Assembly (NCBI RefSeq): GCF_030547245.1
Contig: NZ_JAUOQT010000002.1
Location: forward strand, 310,001-374,000
Source of the DNA: Oceanihabitans sp. 2_MG-2023
GTDB lineage: Bacteria > Bacteroidota > Bacteroidia > Flavobacteriales > Flavobacteriaceae
Reading direction: 5' to 3'
DNA length: 64,000 nt
Position 1 is the first letter of the stretch. Every line of letters starts with the position of its first letter. This document shows positions 54,250 through 63,962 of this stretch, piece after piece. The translations under genes and the position numbers were made by a program. The notes under the pieces are model-generated. The model was not told the origin of the DNA, did no database searches, and saw only the letters and a program-made list of their open reading frames with translations.

Positions 54250-57200
54250 TTATGCTTCGGTTGTATTTCTCACTTTAGTATGGTACTGCACATTCGGCTT
54301 AGTACCAACACTTTCTAATAAGTGATACATACGGTTATCTTCTTTAAGTTCTGCAACTTTAGATTCTTTATCGTTAATGTCTCCAAAAACCATTGCTCCA
54401 CTACTACAAGCAGCTGAACAAGCGGTTTGGAATTCACCATCTTTAATTTCTCTTCCATCACGTTTTGCATCAAGAATTGTTTTTTGTGTCATTTGAATAC
54501 ACATAGAACATTTTTCCATAACTCCACGAGAACGAACTACAACATCTGGATTTAACACCATACGTCCTAAATCATCATTCATATGGTAATCAAACTCATC
54601 GTTACCATTATATAAGAACCAGTTGAAACGACGCACTTTATACGGACAGTTATTTGCACAGTATCTCGTACCTACACAACGGTTATATGCCATATGGTTT
54701 TGACCTTGACGACCATGAGAAGTTGCAGCAACTGGACAAACAGTTTCGCAAGGTGCATGGTTACAATGTTGACACATTACTGGTTGAAAAGCTACTTGAG
54801 GATTATCAGAAGCTTGTTCTAATTCCCCAAATTCACTTAATGAACTACTTAAACCAGAAATATTATCTTTCTTTTCATTATCTCCAGCGAAAGATTCTTC
54901 TGAAGAATAATATCTATCTATACGTAACCAGTGCATGTCACGACTACGTCTAATTTCTTCTTTACCTACAACTGGAACATTGTTTTCTGCATGACATGCA
55001 ATAACACATGATCCACATCCTGTACAGGCATTTAAATCAATCGATAAATTAAAGTGATGCCCTATTGAACGATCAAACTCATCCCAAAGATCTGCATCTT
55101 TAGAAGTTACAGGGATTTCATCATGATTATAAGAAACAACTGGCATTGTATTCCAATACTTTTTATCTTTAGTATTAAATACTTCTAATGTTGTTTCTTT
55201 TATTATGTCACCACGTCCCATTAATGTGTTGTGTAATTGTACACAAGCAAATTCATGTTCTCCTGGTATTACTTTTACTGAAACATTATTTTGAACCGTA
55301 TTAAAATCTTGATAAAATGGGAATGCATTCGTACCTGTTTGCATTTCTTCTTTTAATCCGTTTTTGCGTCCAAAACCAAAAGACATTCCTAAAGAACCAA
55401 CCGCTTGACCCGGTTGAATAATTACAGGAACTACCTCTGTAATACCATTTACAGTTAATTCTACTAAACTAGAATTTAAACCACCTGTAGCAACATGCCA
55501 GTTTTTAACACCAAGCTTTTCTGCATCATTAGCAGACATGGTTAGGTAGTTATCCCAAGTTGTTCTTGTAATAGGATCTGGAAACTCTTGTAACCAAGGG
55601 TTATTGGCTTGTTGCCCATCTCCCATTCCTGTTTTAGAATATAAGGTTAACTCTAATTCTGATGTTTTAGCTGAAGCTGCTAAAGCTCTAGCTGCATCTC
55701 CACCTGATTTAGCAGACACACCAGCAATAGACCCACTATTTGTAGTCGTAGTTGTTGAAGAAGAAGTAGTAGTTGTATACTCATCTTTATCTTCATCTTT
55801 AATACCAACTCCAACGGCAGCTTTATGAATAACACCACCAACCCAAGTTCTATCTTTTTTATCTTTTAATCCTGTAGTAGTTGTATGTGTTGTTTCAGAA
55901 GAACTTCCATTTGTTGCTCCTAAAGATACTCCTGAAACAAAAACACCATCATGCAATGCTTTGTTAAAAGATCCACCACCAACTATACTAGATTTCCATG
56001 TTTGCTTGATATAATCATGAAATGATTGCTCACTTCCTGTCCATTTTAATAAAGCATCTTGAAATTGTCTTGTGTCGAATAAAGGACGAATAGTTGGTTG
56101 CGTCAACGCGAATTGTCCTTTTTTCATTTCTACATCTCCCCAAGATTCTAAATAATGAGGTGCTGCTGCAATATATGTAGAAGCAGATGCAGTTTCATCA
56201 GCTTTCATAGAGAAAGTAACAGAAACTAAATCTTTATTTTTTAACCCTTCAGCAAAATCTGCTGCATTAGGTAATGTATATAATGGATTTACTCCACTCA
56301 TGATTAAAGCACCCACTTTACCTGCTTTCATATCAGCAACTAAAGCATCTACCGCTTTATCATTTCCTTGTCTTGTTTTTATTGGAGAAACAGTATCAAA
56401 AGCTTTAGAATTTAAAGCTTCGTTTATTTCTAAAACAACTGTTTGTGCATTTACATCTTGTAATCCAGTTACAACAACTCCATTTCTTCCAGCTTTTTTA
56501 AGCTGAGAAGCTGCTTGACGTACAGCTTTATCCATTGCTTCTGGCAATGTTCCTGAAACTGAACCTCCAACAACATAAGAATACAACTTAGCTAAAGCTA
56601 TTTTTTGTTGACTTGGTGTTAAAGGAATACGTTTATCTGCATTAGCTCCAGATAAGGACATATTAGATTCAAACTGAATATGACGAGACATTTTTCCATG
56701 ATTAGGAATTTTGTTCTTTGCATATCCGGAATCAAATCCTCCACCTTGCCAATCTCCTAAAAAGTCTGCACCAATAGAAACAATTGTCATGGCTTTAGAA
56801 AAATCGTAATTAGCTAAAGCACGCTCTCCGTATTTAGCTTGGTAAGCATCTAATGCAGCAGATTCTGAAACAGCATCATAAACTACATGACGAACATTAC
56901 CATATTTAGATTTAAACTCTGAAATTAATTTTGAAGTTGATGGACTTGCAAAAGTTTGTGTTAATAAAACAATGTCTTTACTAGAACCTTTAACAGCCTC
57001 TAGTTTCTGTTGCATTGCATTATCAAGTTCTGTCCAAGAGATAGCCTTTTCGCCATGCATTGGGCCTTGAACTCTTAAACTATCATACAATCCTAAAACC
57101 GAAGCATTTACTCTAGCATTAGCACTTCCGTTAGAAGGAGCCATGGTATTGTTTTCGATTTTAATAGGACGACCTTCGCGAGTTTTAACTAAAACAGATG

Positions 57201-57519
57201 CAAAATCAAATCCGTTTGCAATAGTAGTTGCGTAGTAGTTAGCAACACCAGGAATAATTTCTTGCGGTTGCACTACATAAGGAATAGATTTAATAACTGG
57301 TCCTTCGCAGGCAGCAAGTGATGCTGCAGCTGTACTAAAACCAACATATTTTAAGAAATCACGACGTGTAGTTGAAGAAGACTCTAGAGTCTCTTTGTCT
57401 CCTAAAAATTCGTCTGTAGGAATTTCTTCAACAAATTCGTTTTGTTTTAGCGTCTCAACAATAGAGCTATTTTCGTTTAGCTCCTCAACACTTTTCCAGT
57501 ATTTCTTGTTTGATGACAT
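54250..57519 (-). CDS. actB: alternative complex III Fe-S/molybdopterin-like subunit ActB
   Basis: 1089 residues. A twin-arginine-like signal (STTRRDFLKYVGFSTAAAS) ends at a lipobox-like LAAC (~70). A molybdopterin-oxidoreductase-like domain (~75-760) follows, then an Fe-S domain (~830-1080) with ferredoxin-type clusters: CTGCGSCVIACH, CQHCNHAPCETVC, CVGTRYCANNC and CSMCIQM with C..AC further on. It moves electrons from the quinol site toward ActA. A Thr/Ser-rich spacer (~577-595) interrupts the first domain. It lies between actA (73 bp) and actC (31 bp). Confidence 0.95.
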   Translation of the reverse strand: MSSNKKYWKSVEELNENSSIVETLKQNEFVEEIPTDEFLGDKETLESSSTTRRDFLKYVGFSTAAASLAACEGPVIKSIPYVVQPQEIIPGVANYYATTIANGFDFASVLVKTREGRPIKIENNTMAPSNGSANARVNASVLGLYDSLRVQGPMHGEKAISWTELDNAMQQKLEAVKGSSKDIVLLTQTFASPSTSKLISEFKSKYGNVRHVVYDAVSESAALDAYQAKYGERALANYDFSKAMTIVSIGADFLGDWQGGGFDSGYAKNKIPNHGKMSRHIQFESNMSLSGANADKRIPLTPSQQKIALAKLYSYVVGGSVSGTLPEAMDKAVRQAASQLKKAGRNGVVVTGLQDVNAQTVVLEINEALNSKAFDTVSPIKTRQGNDKAVDALVADMKAGKVGALIMSGVNPLYTLPNAADFAEGLKNKDLVSVTFSMKADETASASTYIAAAPHYLESWGDVEMKKGQFALTQPTIRPLFDTRQFQDALLKWTGSEQSFHDYIKQTWKSSIVGGGSFNKALHDGVFVSGVSLGATNGSSSETTHTTTTGLKDKKDRTWVGGVIHKAAVGVGIKDEDKDEYTTTTSSSTTTTTNSGSIAGVSAKSGGDAARALAASAKTSELELTLYSKTGMGDGQQANNPWLQEFPDPITRTTWDNYLTMSANDAEKLGVKNWHVATGGLNSSLVELTVNGITEVVPVIIQPGQAVGSLGMSFGFGRKNGLKEEMQTGTNAFPFYQDFNTVQNNVSVKVIPGEHEFACVQLHNTLMGRGDIIKETTLEVFNTKDKKYWNTMPVVSYNHDEIPVTSKDADLWDEFDRSIGHHFNLSIDLNACTGCGSCVIACHAENNVPVVGKEEIRRSRDMHWLRIDRYYSSEESFAGDNEKKDNISGLSSSLSEFGELEQASDNPQVAFQPVMCQHCNHAPCETVCPVAATSHGRQGQNHMAYNRCVGTRYCANNCPYKVRRFNWFLYNGNDEFDYHMNDDLGRMVLNPDVVVRSRGVMEKCSMCIQMTQKTILDAKRDGREIKDGEFQTACSAACSSGAMVFGDINDKESKVAELKEDNRMYHLLESVGTKPNVQYHTKVRNTTEA

Positions 57520-57560
57520 ATTATATAATTGAATTACTTCTTATTAATTATTTTTAAAAT

Positions 57561-57581
57561 TTTTCCGCGAAAGCGAAAGGG
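57561..57581. repeat. short intergenic hairpin repeat, CCGCG-AAA-GCG core
   Basis: A GC-rich element between actA and actB with the core TTTCCGCGAAAGCGAAA. Its reverse complement shares the TTCGC-N4-GCGGAAA layout of the element at 46773. Confidence 0.45.
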
Positions 57582-57592
57582 AAACTACTCTA

Positions 57593-58933
57593 TTAGTAGT
57601 GACATTTACCACATTCTAATCCACCCATTTGTGCTGCAGTTAACTGCTCAACTCCATATTTTTTAGATAGCTCTTCGTGAATTTTTGTATAGTATGCGTT
57701 GTCTTTTACTTTTACGTTTGTTTCTCTGTGACAATTAATACACCAACCCATAGTTAATGGCGCATGCTGGTACATTATTTCCATTTCTTCAACAGGACCA
57801 TGACATGTTTGACATTCTAATCCTGCAACAGTTACGTGTTGTGAGTGATTAAAATATGCAAAATCAGGCAAATTATGAATACGTATCCACTTCACTGGTT
57901 GTGGATTTCCTGAATATTTTTGATCAGCATCACTCCATCCTGCAGCTGCATATAACTTTTGAATTTCACCATCGTAGAATTCTTTTGTGTATTCTGCTGA
58001 TGTTTCTCCTGTATATTCGTATACCGACTTATGACAGTTCATACAAACATTCAATGAAGGAATCCCTGAAGTCTTGCTTACTCTAGCAGAAGAATGACAG
58101 TATTTACAATCTACACCATTATCTCCAGCATGTATTTTATGTGAAAAATGTATTGGCTGTACTGGCTGATAGCCTTGATCTACACCAACTTGAGATAAGT
58201 AACCATATACAAAATAAGCACTAGCTAATAAAAAGAATATTGCGGTTACTAATACTAAGAATTGATTTTGTGCAAAGGCCTTCCATATTGGCAAGCTTTT
58301 ATCTTCAGTATCAATCTCAACTCCTTTAGCATCTGCAAATCTGCGTAATGTTTTATTCACCAACACTAATGCTAATGCTAACAACCCAAACAACACAGCA
58401 AGAGCCCCTAAAATCAATTTATTAGAAACGCTATCCCCATCTCCTGCTGCTGGAGTCACTCCAACTTGAGTAGCAGTATTAGCAGCTGGCGCTTTTGCTT
58501 CTTCGGCAGTATATGCTAAAATATTATTAATATCATCATCTGATAATTGCGGGAAAGCAGTCATTGCAGCTCCGCCATACTCATTATAAATTTTGTTTGC
58601 GTAAGCATCTCCTGACTTAATTACTCCTGAACTATTACGAATCCAAGCAGAAAGCCATGCTCTATCTAAACCTTCATCGTCTGACAAACGTTGCTCTACA
58701 TTACGTAAAGCAGGACCTGTCATTTTCTTATCTAGTTTATGACAAGCAGCACAATTTGCATTAAATAAAGATTTACCCTTTGCTGGATCACCTTCTTGAG
58801 CAGAAAGCGCCATGGAAAACGTTAGTAAAATAATTAAGCTTAAACGAAGAATAGTTGCACTTAATTTACGGTGAATCACCTGTTTCATATTATTGGTTGA
58901 ATTAACTTCTAAACTTTGGTATGGTTTTTTCAT
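57593..58933 (-). CDS. actA: alternative complex III multiheme cytochrome c subunit ActA with N-terminal monoheme domain
   Basis: 446 residues from ATG 58933, or 431 from ATG 58888, which begins a more standard signal (MKQVIHRKLSATILRLSLI). Six heme c sites are present: CAACH near residue 60 in a monoheme cytochrome domain, then after a membrane helix (~172-192) and another (~215-240) five more: CKYCH, CMNCH, CQTCH, CINCH and the C-terminal CGKCH. ActA takes electrons from ActB and passes them to ActE or the oxidase. It is the first gene of the actABCDEF-ctaCD operon. Confidence 0.93.
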   Translation of the reverse strand: MKKPYQSLEVNSTNNMKQVIHRKLSATILRLSLIILLTFSMALSAQEGDPAKGKSLFNANCAACHKLDKKMTGPALRNVEQRLSDDEGLDRAWLSAWIRNSSGVIKSGDAYANKIYNEYGGAAMTAFPQLSDDDINNILAYTAEEAKAPAANTATQVGVTPAAGDGDSVSNKLILGALAVLFGLLALALVLVNKTLRRFADAKGVEIDTEDKSLPIWKAFAQNQFLVLVTAIFFLLASAYFVYGYLSQVGVDQGYQPVQPIHFSHKIHAGDNGVDCKYCHSSARVSKTSGIPSLNVCMNCHKSVYEYTGETSAEYTKEFYDGEIQKLYAAAGWSDADQKYSGNPQPVKWIRIHNLPDFAYFNHSQHVTVAGLECQTCHGPVEEMEIMYQHAPLTMGWCINCHRETNVKVKDNAYYTKIHEELSKKYGVEQLTAAQMGGLECGKCHY

Positions 58934-59101
58934 TTAATAAAAGAAAAAATACAGTTATAAAATCTCAAGCAAAAGTAATATTAAAAGTCGATTTTAGAAA
59001 TGTTAGGGAACTGTTAATTGCTAATTTAGAGAAATTCTAAATAATAAATCACCTAACTATTTAGTTTATAACATTTACATTTGCATTAAATATTGTTAAA
59101 A

Positions 59102-59500
59102 ATGAAATTATTAAAAACAAAATACATTATTACCTCTCTCTTTTTAACTTTTACATTTACAGCCATTTGCAATGCGCAACAAGGCACTGTAACAGTAAAT
59201 CAGGACAAAGAAATTACAGCTTTATTAAAGCTAAAAAAAGAAATTAACACGAATGAAGATACAAGTGACAGATATAAAATTCAGATATTTTCTGGAAGAA
59301 GGGGTATCGCAGAAACAAAACAAACTGATTTTAAAGGTGCTTATGCGCAATGGTCCAGTAAGTTAGTTTACGAAACACCCAATTATAAAGTTTGGGTTGG
59401 CAGTTTTAGAAATAGATTAGAAGCAGAAAGAGCTTTATTGAAAGTGAAAAATAAATTCCCTAATGCTTTTCTTTTTAAACCAAAAAAGAAGCAAGAATAA
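59102..59500 (+). CDS. exported SPOR-domain protein
   Basis: 132 residues from ATG 59102; a TTG at 59093 is in frame but unneeded. A signal peptide ends CNAQQ. A SPOR domain (~55-128) follows, with DRYKIQIFSGRRG at its first strand and NYKVWVGSFRNRLEAERALLKVK at its second repeat. SPOR domains bind denuded glycan strands of peptidoglycan, usually at septa. The gene is divergent from actA and monocistronic with its own terminator. The specific role is unknown. Confidence 0.85.
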   Translation: MKLLKTKYIITSLFLTFTFTAICNAQQGTVTVNQDKEITALLKLKKEINTNEDTSDRYKIQIFSGRRGIAETKQTDFKGAYAQWSSKLVYETPNYKVWVGSFRNRLEAERALLKVKNKFPNAFLFKPKKKQE

Positions 59501-59509
59501 TAATGAAAC

Positions 59510-59538
59510 AAAAAAAGCGACCAATTGTCGCTTTTTTT
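59510..59538 (+). terminator. intrinsic terminator after the SPOR gene
   Basis: An 11-bp perfect stem (59511-59521 with 59527-59537) has a 5-nt loop and a T-run. It is close in sequence to the infB terminator at 61054. The following 59539-59771 holds no recognisable gene. Confidence 0.85.
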
Positions 59539-59771
59539 AATCTAAAAATTTATCTAGTATCTTTTTAATAGCTTAGGTAGTTAATTCTATCTCTTCAGTA
59601 TAACTTTTTAAACAAATAAACTTGCACTAACTCAATCCTAAACACCATTATTAGAAGGGGGTAGAGATTTAAGATTTCTACTTTTGTCCAAAAATATATC
59701 GAATTATAAAGAGTAGAATTACAATATAAATTATATCTCTTATTTCTAGGCCTTTAATTTATTGGACACCT

Positions 59772-60365
59772 TTAATCTCTGGAAGGATAATACCCATTTA
59801 AACATATAATATAATTAACCGCTTTATAAGGCGCTATATTAGTATGAGGCAAAGAACCACCTGTGTTTGCAAGTTGCACTGCTGTTGGAGACATTTGCGT
59901 ATTGCCCGTAGTCCCATACCCTTCTCCTTGCGCCCAGACTGCAGCATTGGGTATATCTGTTTCGAGTCCGCTATCTACTGGTGCAGTCGCATTTACTTGT
60001 GTTGTATGCGCATGGCTAGGTATTTGATTTGGCGATAATGTAACAGATTCCACTCCGCCGTTTTGTCCAAGGCTATACGGACTTAATCCTGGACCCGACC
60101 CAGGATGAATTACTACTCTACCCCTTAAATCTGGTAGTCCAAAAGTGGTTCTTCCATCGCCACCATAGGTGGTTCCCAGGATAGAAAATAAAGCTGTATT
60201 ATCAGAAATCAAAAGTAATTGACCATTGCAAAATGCCCAATTTCGAGGTGCAAAATTACCTGCAAACATTTGTACTTCACCAATTAAACCGTCTGTCTGT
60301 GCTTGACTTGTATTTATAAAGCTTAGGCATATAACCAAACTTAAAATAGTTATTATTTTTTTCAT
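59772..60365 (-). CDS. secreted phage-tail-collar-domain protein, paralog A
   Basis: 197 residues from ATG 60365, which starts the signal peptide MKKIITILSLVICLSFINTSQAQ. The mature protein begins LIGEVQMFAGNFAPRNWAFC, the tail-collar hallmark, then DGRTTFGLPDLRGRV, SYSLGQNGGVESVTL and NQIPSHAHT, and it ends in AVNYIICLNGYYPSRD. This is the microcystin-dependent-protein layout known from tail fibres and from secreted bacterial proteins. The signal peptide argues for secretion rather than a virion. It is a tandem paralog of the next gene upstream. Confidence 0.88.
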   Translation of the reverse strand: MKKIITILSLVICLSFINTSQAQTDGLIGEVQMFAGNFAPRNWAFCNGQLLLISDNTALFSILGTTYGGDGRTTFGLPDLRGRVVIHPGSGPGLSPYSLGQNGGVESVTLSPNQIPSHAHTTQVNATAPVDSGLETDIPNAAVWAQGEGYGTTGNTQMSPTAVQLANTGGSLPHTNIAPYKAVNYIICLNGYYPSRD

Positions 60366-60399
60366 CTTATTACTTATTAAATTAATATTTAACTTTAAA

Positions 60400-60993
60400 T
60401 TAATTTCTTGAAGGGTAAGTTCCTTGCAAAGCAATAATATAATTTATTGTGGTGTATGGTTGTCTATTTTCATGCCCTTGACTGCCTCCTGTAGGTACTA
60501 CAATTACAGCATTGGTAGACATGGTTGTATTAGACGTAGGAGCATAACTACCTCCTTCTGCCCAAAAGTTATTAGTGGGATCATCAGAATTTTGGCCACG
60601 CCCAATTGGAGATGTTGCATTAACCTGTGTAGTATGCGAATGACTTGGCAATTGATTTGTAGTTAAGTATACTTGCTCTACGCCTCCACCTTGTCCTAAA
60701 CTATAATTGGACAAACCTGGTCCTTGCCCCGCATGAATAGGAGCTCTACCTCTTAAATCTGGTAAAGCAAAAGTTGTTCTACCGTCACCACCATAAATAG
60801 TTCCTAATAAAGAAAATAAAGCTTGGTTAGAGTTAATGGGAAGTAATGTCCCATCACAGAAAGCCCATCCTCGAGGTGCGAAATTACCGGCAAACATACT
60901 AATTTGCCCTAAGTAAGGGTCGGATTGCGCATTAGTAGTATTACTAAAACTGAAACATAGCAAAAGGCATAAAATTGAAATGGTTTTTTTCAT
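60400..60993 (-). CDS. secreted phage-tail-collar-domain protein, paralog B
   Basis: 197 residues, the same length as its neighbour. Signal peptide MKKTISILCLLLCFSFSNTTNAQ is followed by YLGQISMFAGNFAPRGWAFC, DGRTTFALPDLRGRAPIHAG, NYSLGQGGGVEQVYL and NQLPSHSHT, and the protein ends YIIALQGTYPSRN. The two genes are 34 bp apart and probably co-transcribed. Identity is concentrated in the collar core, while the variable middle (~135-175) differs, as expected if the exposed tip varies. No other phage genes are nearby. Confidence 0.88.
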   Translation of the reverse strand: MKKTISILCLLLCFSFSNTTNAQSDPYLGQISMFAGNFAPRGWAFCDGTLLPINSNQALFSLLGTIYGGDGRTTFALPDLRGRAPIHAGQGPGLSNYSLGQGGGVEQVYLTTNQLPSHSHTTQVNATSPIGRGQNSDDPTNNFWAEGGSYAPTSNTTMSTNAVIVVPTGGSQGHENRQPYTTINYIIALQGTYPSRN

Positions 60994-61053
60994 GATTAAA
61001 ATATTTTAAATTGTTAATAGCTTTAATCAAAGAACGTTATTTTTTTTTTAATC

Positions 61054-61083
61054 ATAAAAAAAAGCGACCAAATGGTCGCTTTT
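61054..61083 (-). terminator. intrinsic terminator after infB
   Basis: A 10-bp perfect stem (61060-61069 with 61074-61083) has a 4-nt loop. On the minus strand a long T-run follows. It lies 28 bp past the infB stop and isolates the tail-collar genes. Confidence 0.85.
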
Positions 61084-61110
61084 CAGGTATTTATACGTGT
61101 AAAAAATATA

Positions 61111-63933
61111 CTATTTAAGTTTCTTTTTTACTTCTACTTCATGGAATGCTTCAATAACATCTAATTCTTTAATGTCGTTGTAGTTTTTAATTTGTGTACC
61201 AAAATCGTATCCTTTAGAAACTTCTTTAACATCGTCTTTAAAACGTTTTAATGAAGCTAATTCTCCAGTGTAAATTACAACTCCATCACGTATTAGACGT
61301 ATTCCTGAGTTTCTCATAATTTTACCTGTCAATGCCATACAACCTGCAATACTTCCAATTTTAGAAACCTTGAATATTTCTCTAATTTCTGCGGTACCAG
61401 TAATTTCTTCTTTAAGCTCTGGAGATAACATACCTTCCATTGCGTCTTTAAGATCATTAATAGCATCGTAAATAATGGAGTACATTCGGATATCGATTTC
61501 TTCGTTATCTGCAATTTGTCTTGCATTACCCATTGGACGAACATTAAATCCTATAATAATAGCATCTGAAGCAGTTGCTAATAATACATCACTTTCTGTA
61601 ATTGGTCCAACCCCTTTATGTATAATATTTATTTGAATTTCTTCAGTAGATAATTTCTGGAAAGAATCTGTTAAAGCTTCCACAGAACCATCCACATCAC
61701 CTTTTAGTATAATGTTTAATTCTTGGAAATCACCAAGTGCAATACGACGTCCTATTTCATCTAGTGTTATATGACGTTGTGTACGTACAGATTGCTCACG
61801 TTGTAATTGTGTACGTTTTGTTGCAATTTGTTTTGCTTCTCTTTCATCTTCAAAAACATTAAACTTATCTCCTGCTTGTGGTGCGCCATCTAAACCAAGA
61901 ATAGATACTGGAGTAGATGGTCCAGCTTCTTTAATCTCGTTACCACGTTCATCATGCATTGCTTTTATTTTTCCACTGTTTTTACCAGCTAACACATAAT
62001 CTCCAATACGTAATGTACCTGCTTGCACTAAGATTGTAGACACATATCCACGACCTTTATCTAAGAATGCTTCTACCACTGTACCTTGCGCTAATTTATC
62101 TGGGTTTGCAGTTAACTCTAAAAGCTCTGCTTCTAAAAGTACTTTTTCTAAAAGTTCTTTTACACCTGTTCCCATTTTAGCAGAAATATCATGGGATTGA
62201 ATTTTACCTCCCCAATCTTCTACTAGTAAGTTCATTTGCGCTAAACCACTTTTAATATTTTCTGGGTTTGCATCTGGTTTATCTATTTTATTAATTGCGA
62301 AAACTATTGGCACTCCCGCTGCCTGTGCATGCGAAATTGCTTCTTTTGTTTGTGGCATGATATCATCATCTGCTGCTGCAACAATAATAGCGATATCTGT
62401 TACTTGCGCTCCACGCGCACGCATTGCTGTAAAGGCTTCGTGACCTGGAGTATCTAAAAACGCTATTTTTTGCCCGTTATCTAAGGTTACACCATAAGCA
62501 CCAATATGCTGTGTAATTCCTCCAGATTCACCAGCGATTACATTTTCTTTACGAATATAATCTAGAAGTGATGTTTTACCGTGATCAACGTGACCCATTA
62601 CAGTTACAATTGGTGCACGTGGTTTTAAATCTTCTGGTTTATCGACAACTTCTTCAATAGACTCTTCGATATCTGCAGTAATAAATTCTACTTGATAACC
62701 AAATTCGTCTGCAACTATAGAAAGTGTTTCGGCATCTAAACGTTGGTTCATAGTTACCATCATACCAAGTGACATACATGCTGATATAATTTGTGTAACT
62801 TGAACATCCATCATGGTTGCTACTTCATTTGCAGTTACAAATTCGGTTACTTTAAGAATTTTGTTTTCTGCAGCTTCTATTTGTTGATCAATCTCCGTTT
62901 GTTCTCTGTGTTGATCTCTTTTATCTCTTCTATATTTAGCACCTTTACCTTTATTAGATTTACCTTGTAGTTTTTCTAAGGTTTCACGTACTTGTTTTTT
63001 AACGTCTTCTTCACTTGGCTCTTCTTTAACAATATTTCTTCTTCCTTTGCCTTGCCCTGGTTTGTTTCCTTTAAATCTGTTGTTACCACCAGTATTTCCT
63101 CCAGATCTATTATCTCCTGGTTTAGAAATTCTACGACGTTTACGTTTATTATCTGAAGATTTATCGTCTTTCTTATTGTCTTCTTTTTTCTTTTTAGGTT
63201 TATTAAATTGGCTTAAATCAATTTTAGTACCTGAAATTTTAGGACCAGTAAGTTTTTGATATTTTGTTTCTACCTTTTCTTCCAGAATTGGTTGATCTTC
63301 TGTTTTGGTTTTTTCGGTTTTAGCTTCTTCTTTTTTTGTAGTTATTGGTTTTTCAACTTTATCTACTATTTCAGCTTTTTTAACTTTATCGACCTGAACT
63401 GGAGTTTCTACCTTTTCAACTTTAGCAGGCTTTTCTACTTCTGTTTGTTTGGTTTCCTTAGGTTTTTCTACTTCTATAGGTGTTGGAGCTACTTCTTCTT
63501 TAACCGTTTTTTCTTGCTTAACTTTTTCGGTCTTAGGTTTTGGTTCCTCTACAGCTTTTTTAGCTTTTGGATCTAAATCTATTTTACCAACTTGCTTTGG
63601 TCCAGACAGAGTAGATTTTGCTTTAACAATTTCTTGTTGTTTGGCTTCTTCTCGTTTGGTTTCAGCTTTTTGTTTTTCTTCTAATTCTTTCTCACGTTGA
63701 ACACGTAAAGCCTCTTTTTCTTTGAGTTTTGCTTCACTAACTTCTTGTGATGCCATTCTTTTGGTAGCATCTGTTTGAAATTCGTTTGAAAGAATTTGAT
63801 AAACTTCTTCTGAAATTTTTGTAGTAGGACGCTTCTCTATTTCGATGCTTTTAGATTCTAAAAAATCTACTGCACGATCGATAGAGATGTTAAGCTCGCG
63901 TAATACTTTATTTAATCTTACTGTTCCAGCCAT
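61111..63933 (-). CDS. infB: translation initiation factor IF-2
   Basis: 940 residues. The N-terminal ~400 residues are a long Lys/Glu/Pro/Val-rich linker and an Arg/Gly-rich patch ([18 protein letters not shown]). The IF2_N helix is at ~370-415. The GTPase domain has G1 [10 protein letters not shown]3 DTPGHEAF and G4 NKID, followed by the EF-Tu-like domains II-IV. The factor brings initiator tRNA to the small ribosomal subunit. It is 29 bp downstream of the nusA end, in the usual nusA-infB order, and is followed by a terminator. Confidence 0.97.
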   Translation of the reverse strand: MAGTVRLNKVLRELNISIDRAVDFLESKSIEIEKRPTTKISEEVYQILSNEFQTDATKRMASQEVSEAKLKEKEALRVQREKELEEKQKAETKREEAKQQEIVKAKSTLSGPKQVGKIDLDPKAKKAVEEPKPKTEKVKQEKTVKEEVAPTPIEVEKPKETKQTEVEKPAKVEKVETPVQVDKVKKAEIVDKVEKPITTKKEEAKTEKTKTEDQPILEEKVETKYQKLTGPKISGTKIDLSQFNKPKKKKEDNKKDDKSSDNKRKRRRISKPGDNRSGGNTGGNNRFKGNKPGQGKGRRNIVKEEPSEEDVKKQVRETLEKLQGKSNKGKGAKYRRDKRDQHREQTEIDQQIEAAENKILKVTEFVTANEVATMMDVQVTQIISACMSLGMMVTMNQRLDAETLSIVADEFGYQVEFITADIEESIEEVVDKPEDLKPRAPIVTVMGHVDHGKTSLLDYIRKENVIAGESGGITQHIGAYGVTLDNGQKIAFLDTPGHEAFTAMRARGAQVTDIAIIVAAADDDIMPQTKEAISHAQAAGVPIVFAINKIDKPDANPENIKSGLAQMNLLVEDWGGKIQSHDISAKMGTGVKELLEKVLLEAELLELTANPDKLAQGTVVEAFLDKGRGYVSTILVQAGTLRIGDYVLAGKNSGKIKAMHDERGNEIKEAGPSTPVSILGLDGAPQAGDKFNVFEDEREAKQIATKRTQLQREQSVRTQRHITLDEIGRRIALGDFQELNIILKGDVDGSVEALTDSFQKLSTEEIQINIIHKGVGPITESDVLLATASDAIIIGFNVRPMGNARQIADNEEIDIRMYSIIYDAINDLKDAMEGMLSPELKEEITGTAEIREIFKVSKIGSIAGCMALTGKIMRNSGIRLIRDGVVIYTGELASLKRFKDDVKEVSKGYDFGTQIKNYNDIKELDVIEAFHEVEVKKKLK

Positions 63934-63962
63934 AAATTGCTTGTAATATAACCTAAAATGTG

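Noticed and set aside
59678-59760. A ~26-codon minus-strand reading that looks like one membrane helix (RDIIYIVILLFIIRYIFGQ)
   Set aside because: No start codon of the usual kinds and a stop just upstream. It could be a gene fragment but cannot be supported as a gene.
59772-60993. Prophage remnant
   Set aside because: The tail-collar proteins carry signal peptides, and no integrase, capsid, terminase or lysis genes are nearby.
63047-63700. Three plus-strand readings rich in Phe, Leu and Ser
   Set aside because: They are antisense to the Lys/Glu/Pro-rich linker of IF-2, which yields long open frames by composition.
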